A DNA stretch of 35,628 nt from Candidatus Nomurabacteria bacterium RIFCSPHIGHO2_02_40_30 (GCA_001785445.1 MFTV01000012.1:1-35628); one strand, 5' to 3'; counted from the first letter of the stretch, positions 25,174 through 31,451 are shown. The notes: generated by a model from the sequence alone, not told the origin. Numbers and translations: made by a program.

Positions 25174-25268
25174 AAAGAGCCTAGGGCTCTGTATATCGTC
25201 CGTCGGAGGGCTATGGATTGAACCACCACCCTAACGGGGCCAGCGATATACAGAACTCTGGGCTCTTT
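25174..25268. ncRNA. Long nested hairpin, candidate structured RNA in the transposon
   Basis: Concentric stems: AAAGAGCC/GGCTCTTT (25174-25181, 25261-25268), an 11-bp TCTGTATATCG/CGATATACAGA (25188-25198, 25244-25254), CCGT/ACGG, AGGG/CCCT and TGG/CCA near the tip. It lies 8 nt after the DUF5343 stop and 20 nt before the tRNA. It could be a stand-alone RNA, a terminator-like 3' structure, or a processing signal for the tRNA. No reading frame fits. Confidence 0.55.
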
Positions 25269-25288
25269 ACTTAGGAAGTTAGCTCTGT

Positions 25289-25374
25289 GCTGGGGTGGCG
25301 GAATTGGTAGACGCGTCTGTTTTGTAAACAGGTATCCCTCTAAAGATATGCGAGTCCGACTCTCGTCCCCAGCA
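25289..25374 (+). tRNA. Class II tRNA with Leu-type body and UGU (Thr) anticodon
   Basis: Acceptor GCTGGGG/CCCCAGC, 7 bp perfect, discriminator A73. D-arm GCG-GAATTGGTAGA-CGC is the classic Leu tRNA D-arm. Anticodon stem TCTGT/ACAGG with loop TTTGTAA gives anticodon TGT at positions 34-36. A long variable arm (TATC-loop-GATA) makes it class II. T-arm GCGAG-TCCGACT-CTCGT has C at the position that is normally U55. No 3' CCA is encoded. The body says Leu; G1-C72, C2-G71, G35 and U36 are known E. coli Thr identity elements. Amino acid assignment is therefore open. It is 83 bp from the right end of the transposon. Confidence 0.85.
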
Positions 25375-25381
25375 CTGACTT

Positions 25382-25456
25382 GACTTTCTAAACTAAATGT
25401 ATTCTAACATAAACAACATTATGTTGTCAATACTTTGTTTGTGGATAAACCAACCC
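25382..25456. other. tRNA downstream spacer with hairpin
   Basis: AACATAA and TTATGTT pair across a 6-nt loop, which could be the 3' end of the tRNA transcript. A DnaA-box-like TGTGGATAA lies at 25440-25448. Confidence 0.4.
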
Positions 25457-25481
25457 TAGGGTAATAATGTATATAGTTCCC
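25457..25481 (-). repeat. Right terminal inverted repeat
   Basis: Perfect inverse complement of the left repeat; followed by AATTAAGG. Confidence 0.9.
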
Positions 25482-25489
25482 AATTAAGG
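25482..25489 (+). repeat. Right copy of the 8-bp target-site duplication
   Basis: AATTAAGG, identical to the octamer at the left end. Confidence 0.85.
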
Positions 25490-25494
25490 ATTGT

Positions 25495-25671
25495 TTACTT
25501 CTTCCAGTCTTTTATCACCAGTCCACCGCGGATGCGCTTCACCACCACTTTCTGCTTCTCCTTCCAGCCGAGGGCGTAAAGCATATCTTTCGGCAAAGTT
25601 ACGGCAAGCGAAGTCTGCCCGACCTTGGTAATCTTTCGCACTCCCCTGTTTATAAATTTTTGTGTAGACAT
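25495..25671 (-). CDS. AbrB/SpoVT-like DNA-binding protein
   Basis: 58 aa. The swapped-hairpin AbrB pattern is VRKITKVGQTSLAVTLPKDM followed by LGWKEKQKVVVKR and VIKDWKK, a typical single-domain regulator of candidate phyla. It likely dimerises and binds DNA. A 34-bp palindromic repeat covers its -35 region, suggesting autoregulation. It starts 6 bp outside the right transposon end, so the transposon inserted just after its stop. Confidence 0.8.
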   Translation of the reverse strand: MSTQKFINRGVRKITKVGQTSLAVTLPKDMLYALGWKEKQKVVVKRIRGGLVIKDWKK

Positions 25672-25678
25672 GTTGGGA

Positions 25679-25684
25679 ATTATA
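25679..25684 (-). promoter_or_regulatory. -10 box of the AbrB-like gene (leaderless)
   Basis: TATAAT on the minus strand, 7 nt before the ATG at 25671. The palindrome in the 34-bp repeat begins 10 nt further upstream, at the -35 position. Confidence 0.65.
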
Positions 25685-25692
25685 TCAAAACC

Positions 25693-25726
25693 TATGTACG
25701 TATTACAATACGTATTAGTGTAAGTA
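25693..25726 (+). repeat. 34-bp direct repeat, copy 1, containing a palindrome
   Basis: Begins TATGTACGTATTACAATACG. The core TACGTATT-AC-AATACGTA is an 8-bp dyad with a 2-nt centre. An identical copy lies at 26566-26599. Confidence 0.85.
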
Positions 25727-25791
25727 CGCTTTGCTGGTTATTTATTGCTTATTTTGCAAAAAGTTATATTTCTCTATTTATCCACACCCCC

Positions 25792-25820
25792 TTGATTTTT
25801 TACCATTTTTGTAATACACT
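25792..25820 (+). promoter_or_regulatory. Promoter of the small RNA
   Basis: TTGATT (25792-25797), 17-nt spacer, TACACT (25815-25820). A DnaA-box-like TTATCCACA is upstream at 25778-25786. Confidence 0.6.
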
Positions 25821-25826
25821 GATAGT

Positions 25827-25916
25827 AGGCATTTGTGAGGAGTTCGCTTCTCTCGCGGTTAAAATTAAACTGCAGCCAAATGCCATCAAAGCATCCACCG
25901 AAAGGTGGATTTTTTG
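25827..25916 (+). ncRNA. Candidate small RNA with a three-way junction and terminator
   Basis: Predicted ~90-nt RNA. GGCATTTG (25828-25835) pairs with CAAATGCC (25877-25884). Inside are GAGGAG-ttcg-CTTCTC (25837-25852) and GCGGTT...AACTGC (25855-25873). It ends in an intrinsic terminator. All pieces (promoter, compact fold, terminator) fit a free-standing RNA. I do not recognise a known RNA family. It lies between the AbrB-like gene and the next minus-strand gene, in a stretch with no credible coding frame. Confidence 0.65.
25893..25916 (+). terminator. Intrinsic terminator of the small RNA
   Basis: ATCCACC-GAAA-GGTGGAT followed by a run of T. Confidence 0.8.
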
Positions 25917-25929
25917 ATTTTAGTCGTTC

Positions 25930-26418
25930 TTAATCATTTTCGGGGTCTCCACTGTGCATTACCCTGTCTCCTTTTTTATTACGCCCCCAAAAGGGAATTA
26001 TGCTCAAGAAAAATTTTTCTCCTCCGTCTATTTGCTTCACTATAACTTTTACTCGAACTTTAGATCCATGAGATTCCATAACAGCAATAAATTCATAATA
26101 ATTTGTCATTTTTAATGTTTGCTCCCAACCATTTTCTTTTTTCTTGGTACGTTCAAATTTTTGAGTGCTCCAATGACCTTGCAAAGTTTTTGACTCCTTG
26201 ATAACTTCAGAGGCAAGCTTTATGTGTCTTAAACGACTATATTGGTCAGCAATTGGACGAGTTCTATTCCAAGTTTTAAAAATTAAATGGTCCCAGCCCT
26301 TTACATTAAAATTAATTTTTTCCTTGAAATATGGACAATAAACCGACCCTATTTTATTATAGAATTCTTCGGCATCATTTTTTAATTCATTAAATTTTTC
26401 TGGTGTAAATTCCATCAT
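25930..26418 (-). CDS. 162-aa protein, possible PBECR-like nuclease
   Basis: Starts at the ATG at 26418 or 26415. A helix-rich N-terminus (FTPEKFNELKNDAEEFYNKI) is followed by YCPYFKEKINFNVKGWDHLIFK, a block of basic residues (RLRHIKLASEVIK) and two long beta strands (YYEFIAVMESHGSKVRVKVIV and EKFFLSIIPFWGR). The strand and the H, K and S/F pattern resemble PBECR (barnase-EndoU-colicin-RelE) nuclease domains seen in phage and mobile elements. This is tentative; no catalytic set is proved. Behind a leader with a terminator (26464-26504). Confidence 0.5.
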   Translation of the reverse strand: MMEFTPEKFNELKNDAEEFYNKIGSVYCPYFKEKINFNVKGWDHLIFKTWNRTRPIADQYSRLRHIKLASEVIKESKTLQGHWSTQKFERTKKKENGWEQTLKMTNYYEFIAVMESHGSKVRVKVIVKQIDGGEKFFLSIIPFWGRNKKGDRVMHSGDPEND

Positions 26419-26463
26419 AAAAAAACTGATAGTTATTTTATCATAAATTCTCGGATAGTACAT

Positions 26464-26504
26464 AGAAAGAAAAAGCCCCCGATGTAGACGAATCTACACA
26501 AGGG
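26464..26504 (-). terminator. Leader terminator (possible attenuator)
   Basis: Minus strand TGTAGA-TTCG-TCTACA, closed further by CCC/GGG, then GCTTTTTCTTT. It lies between a promoter at 26527-26554 and the 162-aa gene, so transcription may be attenuated. Confidence 0.6.
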
Positions 26505-26526
26505 TCTCCTCCATAGTGATAAATCA

Positions 26527-26554
26527 AGTGTATCACTTATCGCATATCTGTCAA
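26527..26554 (-). promoter_or_regulatory. Promoter of the leader and 162-aa gene
   Basis: Minus strand TTGACA (26549-26554), 16-nt spacer, TACACT (26527-26532). A dyad GTGATA...TATCAC (26516-26536) overlaps the -10 and may be an operator. Confidence 0.6.
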
Positions 26555-26565
26555 CCGACTCTCTT

Positions 26566-26599
26566 TATGTACGTATTACAATACGTATTAGTGTAAGTA
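26566..26599 (+). repeat. 34-bp direct repeat, copy 2
   Basis: Identical to 25693-25726, 873 bp apart. Its right end merges with a TATAAT at 26598-26603 on the plus strand. Confidence 0.85.
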
Positions 26600-26603
26600 T
26601 AAT
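26598..26603 (+). promoter_or_regulatory. Possible -10 box facing tRNA-Asn
   Basis: TATAAT with TTACAA 16 nt upstream. It would transcribe the tRNA with a ~185-nt leader. Confidence 0.4.
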
Positions 26604-26793
26604 TTGTTTTTTACTCAATTTCTGCTACTATGATAAAAGTTCTTTTGAGAATTAAATAAATTCCGGGGTAGTTGAAATACGTATAGTATTTCAAAGGCGC
26701 AGGCACGAAGGTGCCGAGTCGGGGTCGCGAGATTTTTCAGCAGAAAAATACTTGTGACCAGCGGTTCCGCTGAGCTATCTTTGGGAATAAAAT
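26604..26793 (+). other. tRNA-Asn leader region with repeats and hairpins
   Basis: No gene. AAATTCCGGGGTAG at 26658-26671 duplicates the start of the tRNA (26790-26803). A 9-bp perfect hairpin TTGAAATAC-gtata-GTATTTCAA follows, then AGGCAC-gaag-GTGCC. At 26767-26777 CCGCTGAGCTA is the exact inverse complement of tRNA positions TAGCTCAGCGG (26801-26811). Confidence 0.55.
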
Positions 26794-26868
26794 TCCGGGG
26801 TAGCTCAGCGGTAGAGCGGTCGCCTGTTAAGCGATTGGTCGTAGGTTCGATCCCTACCCCCGGAGCCA
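26794..26868 (+). tRNA. tRNA-Asn (GTT)
   Basis: Acceptor TCCGGGG/CCCCGGA, discriminator G, encoded CCA. D-arm TAGCTCAGCGGTAGAGC, anticodon loop CTGTTAA (anticodon GTT), T-arm GTAGG-TTCGATC-CCTAC. Canonical Asn. Confidence 0.95.
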
Positions 26869-28494
26869 AGTATGACGAGAAGGCACGAAAGTGCCTTTTT
26901 GTCTTTCTGTGTCTGGGTTTTCAGAGGTTCGAGCGGGGACACCAGTTGATGTCAGCGATTTTTTATTCTCGAAGATGCTCAAGAAGAAAGGATGTAGTTG
27001 TACATTGATTTTTTGGTCTTTTAATACGAGGTTCGAGCCGAGACACGCCAGGATGCTTCTCTTCGTCGCATTGTCGCCATTCTCAAACCACGCACGCGCG
27101 TAGCAGGCAAAATTAAATGTTCTTTCACTCAACTCCATCCACTGCTCAATTTCCTTACCCTTATCATTTAGCTCGCTCTCAAGGGCATTTTTGCGCTTCA
27201 AGAGCTGTTCTTTTAGGGTCTGATACTCACTCGTTGAAATGATATCACTGTTGGCATTTTGAGGAGAAGTAAATTTAAGAAGAAGCCCCTCAAGTTGATT
27301 ATCGGTAGTTTCTAACTCCTTGTGTTTTTTCTTCAAGACTACATCGTGGGCATCTGCTTCATTTACACGGACTTCGTGGAGATTCTTTATAGCCCACGCC
27401 TTGAATTTTTCCGAAATTGTAATGCCATCGAGCAACTCAATTACCTGGCGGTTCAACTCTTTGAGTTCAATAGACCGTTCCGTACAGTCAGGATTCTTCT
27501 TTCTTGTACAATGATAATACACATAAGAATGTATATTACCGTTCTTACATCGCTTTACTTTCGGCTCGGCAGTAATACTACTTTCACAACTTGCACACCG
27601 CATTAAACGTCCCGTAAAAGCCATTTCGTGGTGTCGCTTCGGTTGTGCCGCGCTTCGACGTCCAAGAACTTCTTGCACACGGTCATACTCTTCACGTGTA
27701 ATCATTGGTTCGTGTTCGCCTTTCTGCCATATCATTTTACCCGTGTCTTTATCTTTATATTCAAACCATCCGAAGTAAAAGGGATTTGTAAAAACATTCT
27801 TATATACATAACTGCGATTAAGAAACTTCCCGCCAATTTTTCTATGCTGAACCGTGGTCAAGCCCCACTCTCTAGTCATATTGATTATTTGTGGCACCGA
27901 ATAATTTCCTGTAAGCATCAAGTCCCACATTCTTCGAACTAGCGGGAAGCGTTCAGGGTCATTTTCAATTGTTTTGAACCCTTTTTCTTTTCCAGGTGTA
28001 TTACGGTATCCAATGGGCGCACCCGAAGGTCGCCAGCCCATTTTAGCTTTCATTTCAAGACCTCTTTTAACATCTCGCCCTTTCTTCGCGCTCTCGTACT
28101 GAGATTGCGACAGTGCCATTTGAAGCATCCAGATGCCTTCTGGGTTATTTTCGAAGTGATATGTTGCAAATTTCAAATCAAAAATAAAACCTTTTCTTAC
28201 TCGATATGTAATAGCGCTTGCATCAATCTCATTTCTCGAAAGACGGTCAGGGTGATAAGCGATAAGACCGTTTCGTTCTCCTTTCTCCATACGTTGCAAC
28301 ATACTTTCTAACCCAGGACGATTATATGGTTTGAATGCACTCTTTTCTTCCTCAATAAACTCAATGTTAAGACTAGGAAACATCTTATTGATTTTCTCTT
28401 TCTGGGCAGGAATAGAAAGAGCTTGCCGCTCTTGTCCTTCGGATGATTTTCTGACATACGCAAAGTATTTAATTTCCGTTTCAATTTTTTTCAT
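26854..28494 (-). CDS. Serine recombinase (large resolvase/integrase type)
   Basis: 546 aa. N-terminal resolvase domain: FAYVRKSSEGQERQALSI with the catalytic Ser of the RKS motif, then NGLIAYHPDRLSRNEIDA. The recombinase domain follows (RDVKRGLEMKAKMGWRPSGAPIGY, AFTNPFYFGWFEYK-like repeats). A zinc ribbon is at MRCASCESSITAE with CNG...YYHCTRKKNPDC. A coiled coil (about 395-455) is followed by LGSNLVLKDQKINV near the C-terminus. It catalyses integration or excision at att sites. Its last codons run over the 3' end of tRNA-Asn in antisense and through its terminator, so the original end was probably altered by integration. Confidence 0.93.
   Translation of the reverse strand: MKKIETEIKYFAYVRKSSEGQERQALSIPAQKEKINKMFPSLNIEFIEEEKSAFKPYNRPGLESMLQRMEKGERNGLIAYHPDRLSRNEIDASAITYRVRKGFIFDLKFATYHFENNPEGIWMLQMALSQSQYESAKKGRDVKRGLEMKAKMGWRPSGAPIGYRNTPGKEKGFKTIENDPERFPLVRRMWDLMLTGNYSVPQIINMTREWGLTTVQHRKIGGKFLNRSYVYKNVFTNPFYFGWFEYKDKDTGKMIWQKGEHEPMITREEYDRVQEVLGRRSAAQPKRHHEMAFTGRLMRCASCESSITAEPKVKRCKNGNIHSYVYYHCTRKKNPDCTERSIELKELNRQVIELLDGITISEKFKAWAIKNLHEVRVNEADAHDVVLKKKHKELETTDNQLEGLLLKFTSPQNANSDIISTSEYQTLKEQLLKRKNALESELNDKGKEIEQWMELSERTFNFACYARAWFENGDNATKRSILACLGSNLVLKDQKINVQLHPFFLSIFENKKSLTSTGVPARTSENPDTERQKGTFVPSRHTWLRG
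26881..26900 (+). terminator. Intrinsic terminator after tRNA-Asn
   Basis: AGGCAC-GAAA-GTGCCT then a run of T. Confidence 0.8.
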
Positions 28495-29068
28495 CGTTTT
28501 GTGATGGTTGATTATTTTTCTTTAATGAAATCACGGGTTTCCCAGTCTGTTGAAATTTATGGAATGCCTCCAAAGCTTCCTCCGCTGTATGTTCCGCACT
28601 TATCATAAAAGCCAATTTTCTAGGTTCTTTCGGCTGTGGCTCATATGTCTCTGGTGGTAGTCGTACTTGGACTTCAAACTCCTCTTCGTTGTTTTGTGAT
28701 TCCGTCCCTAACTCTCGTCTTTTCTCTATAAATTTTTTAAATTCTTCTTCCTTCTTGTAGCGCTCTATCAGTTTCGGATGAGCGTTGTAAACCGTCTCTT
28801 TACGGCTTAATTTACCAAGCTGTTCCTGTATCAAGTTTTCTTCTTTGTTTTTGAAATAAAGATGCATCCCTACGGTACCTACACCCCAAGAAAGAAGTAG
28901 AAGGTAGAGAAACCTATCAAGTTCGGTAATATCTATCTTAAGAATCAATTGCAGGAACATAGCCAGAGCTACAACGCCCAATAATCCATACCAAAGCCCC
29001 ATAGCTACAATAGTAAAAAGATACTTCACATTTCCCCAAACCTCTTTAACTGGTGATTCTTCGTTCAT
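28481..29068 (-). CDS. Two-helix membrane protein with long charged cytoplasmic tail
   Basis: 195 aa. Helices at about 15-40 and 52-70, then a highly charged helical region (KEEEFKKFIEKRRELG) and a Pro/Glu/Gln-rich tail that includes AEHTAEEALEAFHKFQQTGKPVI. No family recognised. It overlaps the recombinase start by 14 nt and is likely co-transcribed. A 16-codon frame (29072-29122, KTLESRIEKLEKGY) sits just upstream and may be a leader peptide. Confidence 0.7.
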   Translation of the reverse strand: MNEESPVKEVWGNVKYLFTIVAMGLWYGLLGVVALAMFLQLILKIDITELDRFLYLLLLSWGVGTVGMHLYFKNKEENLIQEQLGKLSRKETVYNAHPKLIERYKKEEEFKKFIEKRRELGTESQNNEEEFEVQVRLPPETYEPQPKEPRKLAFMISAEHTAEEALEAFHKFQQTGKPVISLKKNNQPSQNDEKN

Positions 29069-29125
29069 AGTTTAATATCCTTTCTCAAGTTTTTCAATTC
29101 GGCTTTCTAAAGTCTTTTTCATCGC

Positions 29126-30160
29126 TCATAGTTTTATCAATACCAACACCAGGGTTATTAGCATCAGCAACGCAATGAGCAGTAAGTAGCGTTGAAAGGC
29201 GGGCATACCTTCCATGTTAGTCTTAATTGATTTTGCTTGCACGTTTCCTATTCTAAATATAGGCGGAACATACTTTGCAGAAAATTTGAACAACACAATC
29301 AATATATTGATTAAAAACGCGAGGACTAACGTCATTATACCTATGGTTATACCCAACCAGCCAAAATTGAATCTATCAAAACCCTCTTTAAAAATTTGGA
29401 ATGTAGAAATTTCTTTTGCCCGAAGCAATTCTTGATATTTAGAGTCTTTATATGCTTGTTTTTCTTTTTCTGCGTAAGTCTCCCAGAAAATCATTTCCAC
29501 AAGGCACTTTGATTTCCTTGCGTATTCTGTGGGCTCTGTGCGCTCAGCTAAACATTTCTCATAGTCTGATTTCCTTTTGTCATACTCGATGCGAGCTTGT
29601 TCAAAACTTTTCCCAAATATTTCCTGAGCAAGTTCTTCTTCGCGCTCCTGTATTTTTGTATCAATGTTACTTTTTAGATTAGAAGCTGCGAACCAAGCGG
29701 AAACAATGCCTACCACAATCACACCAAAACAAATAAAGATAAACAATTTTGAGTATTTTTTAGCAAAGAATAATTTGAATTGCTGTGTAAATAGATTTGT
29801 CTTTGAACCATCTGTTAATTGTCGAGTGGTTCCTTTTTTCAAGCAAAGATAAATAAAGAATGGAAAGTTAACTAAAGGAATGATTGCCAATACCCACCAG
29901 CTTCTTGCAATACCTATATCTCGTACTCTGCGAATACAAATTTTGATGTATACAACAAGTCCGAAAATCAACGATGCAATGAGTACTATGGCAGGCAGGA
30001 ATAAAATTGGGCTGTCATCTCCAAAAACGAGGTAAAATAAACCCGCCACCAATAAGACGGCTAGAGGCAAGCCCCATTGTGCAGAAAAGAACGCAACCAA
30101 AAATCTACGTCGCCCAATCCTATCTTCTGTAAGCCCTAAAAATTTCCAGATGTTTTTCAT
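29126..30160 (-). CDS. DUF805-like membrane protein with coiled-coil insert
   Basis: 344 aa. The first ~110 residues match DUF805 (RIGRRRFLVAFF; KICIRRVRDIGIARSWWVLAIIPLVN; LCLKKGT). Two helices and a charged coiled coil of about residues 165-245 (EREEELAQEIFGKS; KCLAERTEP) follow, with Cys pairs at about 207 and 222. The C-terminus has two more helices (MTLVLAFLINILIVLFKFS and YLLLIALLMLITLVLVL). DUF805 function is unknown. It belongs to the accessory region. Confidence 0.75.
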   Translation of the reverse strand: MKNIWKFLGLTEDRIGRRRFLVAFFSAQWGLPLAVLLVAGLFYLVFGDDSPILFLPAIVLIASLIFGLVVYIKICIRRVRDIGIARSWWVLAIIPLVNFPFFIYLCLKKGTTRQLTDGSKTNLFTQQFKLFFAKKYSKLFIFICFGVIVVGIVSAWFAASNLKSNIDTKIQEREEELAQEIFGKSFEQARIEYDKRKSDYEKCLAERTEPTEYARKSKCLVEMIFWETYAEKEKQAYKDSKYQELLRAKEISTFQIFKEGFDRFNFGWLGITIGIMTLVLAFLINILIVLFKFSAKYVPPIFRIGNVQAKSIKTNMEGMPAFQRYLLLIALLMLITLVLVLIKL

Positions 30161-30220
30161 ACTCGTATTGATTTAGTGTACATTTTAATAATTATGCAAA
30201 ACGCGAAGCGACGCCCGCTG

Positions 30221-30293
30221 GTACCCCAACACGCTTTTCAGCGATTGGCAGCAAGGCGCCGCTTTCCGCTGAAAAACATACGTATTGGGGTAC
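30221..30293. repeat. Composite hairpin downstream of the initiator-like gene
   Basis: GTACCCCAA (30221-30229) pairs with TTGGGGTAC (30285-30293), and TTTTCAGCG (30235-30243) pairs with CGCTGAAAA (30267-30275). TTGGGGTACAA also occurs inverted at 31621-31631. The hairpin lies between the initiator-like and DUF805 genes. Confidence 0.65.
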
Positions 30294-30309
30294 AAATTCA
30301 TTATAGCAC

Positions 30310-30327
30310 CCTGACAATTCCTGACAA
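30310..30327 (+). repeat. Short tandem repeat CCTGACAA x2
   Basis: CCTGACAA at 30310-30317 and 30320-30327, period 10 bp, so both lie on one helix face. Iteron-like, but only two copies. Confidence 0.5.
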
Positions 30328-30369
30328 GTGCAAAAGTATTGAATTGTGTATATGAGTTTTTCATTGGCT

Positions 30370-31197
30370 TTATCGCAATTTCTTAATAATCCCCTGAAAG
30401 TATCTTGCGGGGTTATCCATTTTTTTTCCTTCCTGCCTATGCTCTCGGAAGATGCCCCACGCACGCTCTATAAGCCGAAATCCGTCCTTGCGTAAAACGC
30501 TTACAATTGAATTTATAAATTCATCTCCGAGTTCTGAAGCTATTTCCTTACATCGTTCTTCTTCGTGATTCGTTGGATTGAACTCTCTTACCAACGTTCC
30601 CTTAAAAGAAGACTTTAATAACGTATCGTGCTTTTTAGTGTGAGGTTCGGTATCGTGTTCGTTGTGGGAACTTCTGATTTTGTCTTCTGGAGTGTAGCTA
30701 GAAAGTTGTTTTGCTAACTTGTTTTTACCATCTTCCAACTTCTGATTTTGCTCCTCCAACTTCTGATTGGCTTCTGGTGGATTTGCTTGTGGAAAAGAAT
30801 CAATCTCTATCGGTTCTCCGTCCGCGCCTACCCATCGTTTTGGTTCGGGGAAGAACTTATCAAGCGTTTTATAGCCCATATTAGGCGTTAACCAATGATT
30901 GAGATGTATTTCAAAAGTTCCCATTTTACCCTGTCGTGGTTCAAAGAAGATATATTGCCTCTGACGGAGTTTGATAAGGTATGAGTTGATTGTGTTAATT
31001 TTCAAATCCAAGTCGGGAAAGACATCGTTGTTCAAGTCAACCAAGCTCGTAATGGCAATCCCGTATGGTGTCCCTATCGCGCGTATCCACTGGAGCAAGC
31101 GAAGCTGGTTGATATTCAATTTTCCGTTGCGATAATCCGACACAATATAGTGCGGAATCGTGTTATATGGTGGTCTTTTTTGATTTTTCATCGTCAT
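30370..31197 (-). CDS. Replication-initiator-like winged-helix protein
   Basis: 275 aa (or 273 from the second Met). N-terminal ~110 residues: LNINQLRLLQWIRAIGTPYG, TINSYLIKLRQRQYIFFEPRQGKMGTFEIHLNHW, a winged helix that would read DNA. Residues about 115-200 are polar linker, rich in Glu, Lys, Gln and Asn. The C-terminus (LIERAWGIFREHRQEGKKM, NPARYFQGIIKKL) matches the helical end of DnaD/plasmid replication proteins. Function is inferred from this pattern. With nearby repeats it may be the replication or partition gene of an integrative element. Confidence 0.6.
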   Translation of the reverse strand: MTMKNQKRPPYNTIPHYIVSDYRNGKLNINQLRLLQWIRAIGTPYGIAITSLVDLNNDVFPDLDLKINTINSYLIKLRQRQYIFFEPRQGKMGTFEIHLNHWLTPNMGYKTLDKFFPEPKRWVGADGEPIEIDSFPQANPPEANQKLEEQNQKLEDGKNKLAKQLSSYTPEDKIRSSHNEHDTEPHTKKHDTLLKSSFKGTLVREFNPTNHEEERCKEIASELGDEFINSIVSVLRKDGFRLIERAWGIFREHRQEGKKMDNPARYFQGIIKKLR

Positions 31198-31354
31198 ATT
31201 GTTTTAACCATTCGTTTTTAATGGGCTTATATGTCGCATTAAAAAGCACCAGCAAATTCACTGCCTGTTTCATAGCAAATTCGTCAGAGATTTCTTCTCC
31301 GAATTCTTCGCTCCAGATAGTCTTAAATTCTTCGAGTGCTTTTTGCGATAACAT
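31163..31354 (-). CDS. 63-aa protein of mobile-element type
   Basis: Starts at the ATG at 31354. One amphipathic helix-rich domain (LSQKALEEFKTIWSEEFGEE, EFAMKQAVNLLVLFNATYKPI). I recognise the type as small proteins of unknown function frequent in candidate-phyla accessory regions. The end overlaps the initiator-like gene by 35 nt in another frame. Preceded by a leader with a terminator. Confidence 0.6.
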   Translation of the reverse strand: MLSQKALEEFKTIWSEEFGEEISDEFAMKQAVNLLVLFNATYKPIKNEWLKQYDDEKSKKTTI

Positions 31355-31451
31355 AAAAAGTCCGCTCTTGACCTCGCAGGTTCCACTGGGATGGCGACCC
31401 ACGAAGTCAACAACGGACTTCGTCAAACCCAGTAGATTACCGCCATTAAAA

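Larger units (their letters stand above)
22038..25481 (-). mobile_element. Intact IS1595-family transposon with cargo (3444 bp)
   Basis: Ends are perfect 25-bp inverted repeats at 22038-22062 and 25457-25481 (GGGAACTATATACATT...CCCTA). They are flanked by the same octamer AATTAAGG on both sides, so the borders are exact and the insertion has not rearranged. The transposase (23370-24260) carries the IS1595 DDE pattern, consistent with the 8-bp duplication. Cargo: six small minus-strand genes downstream of the transposase, a divergent DUF5343-like gene, a long nested hairpin, and a class II tRNA. Ordinary IS1595 elements hold only the transposase, so most of this DNA is passenger. The empty site would join the membrane gene ending upstream at 21990 to the AbrB-like gene. 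Confidence 0.9.

Noticed and set aside
26700-26725. Resemblance to the end of a Cas9 guide scaffold (GGTGCCGAGTCGG)
   Set aside because: Short match only; no cas gene, spacers or repeats in the window.
26615-26869. 84-codon frame with GVGIEPTTNRLTGDRSTAE
   Set aside because: This is the usual false peptide read from the antisense strand of a tRNA gene (tRNA-Asn).
30192-30464. 90-codon frame on the minus strand
   Set aside because: It overlaps the end of the initiator-like gene and reads the composite hairpin; no protein-like composition.
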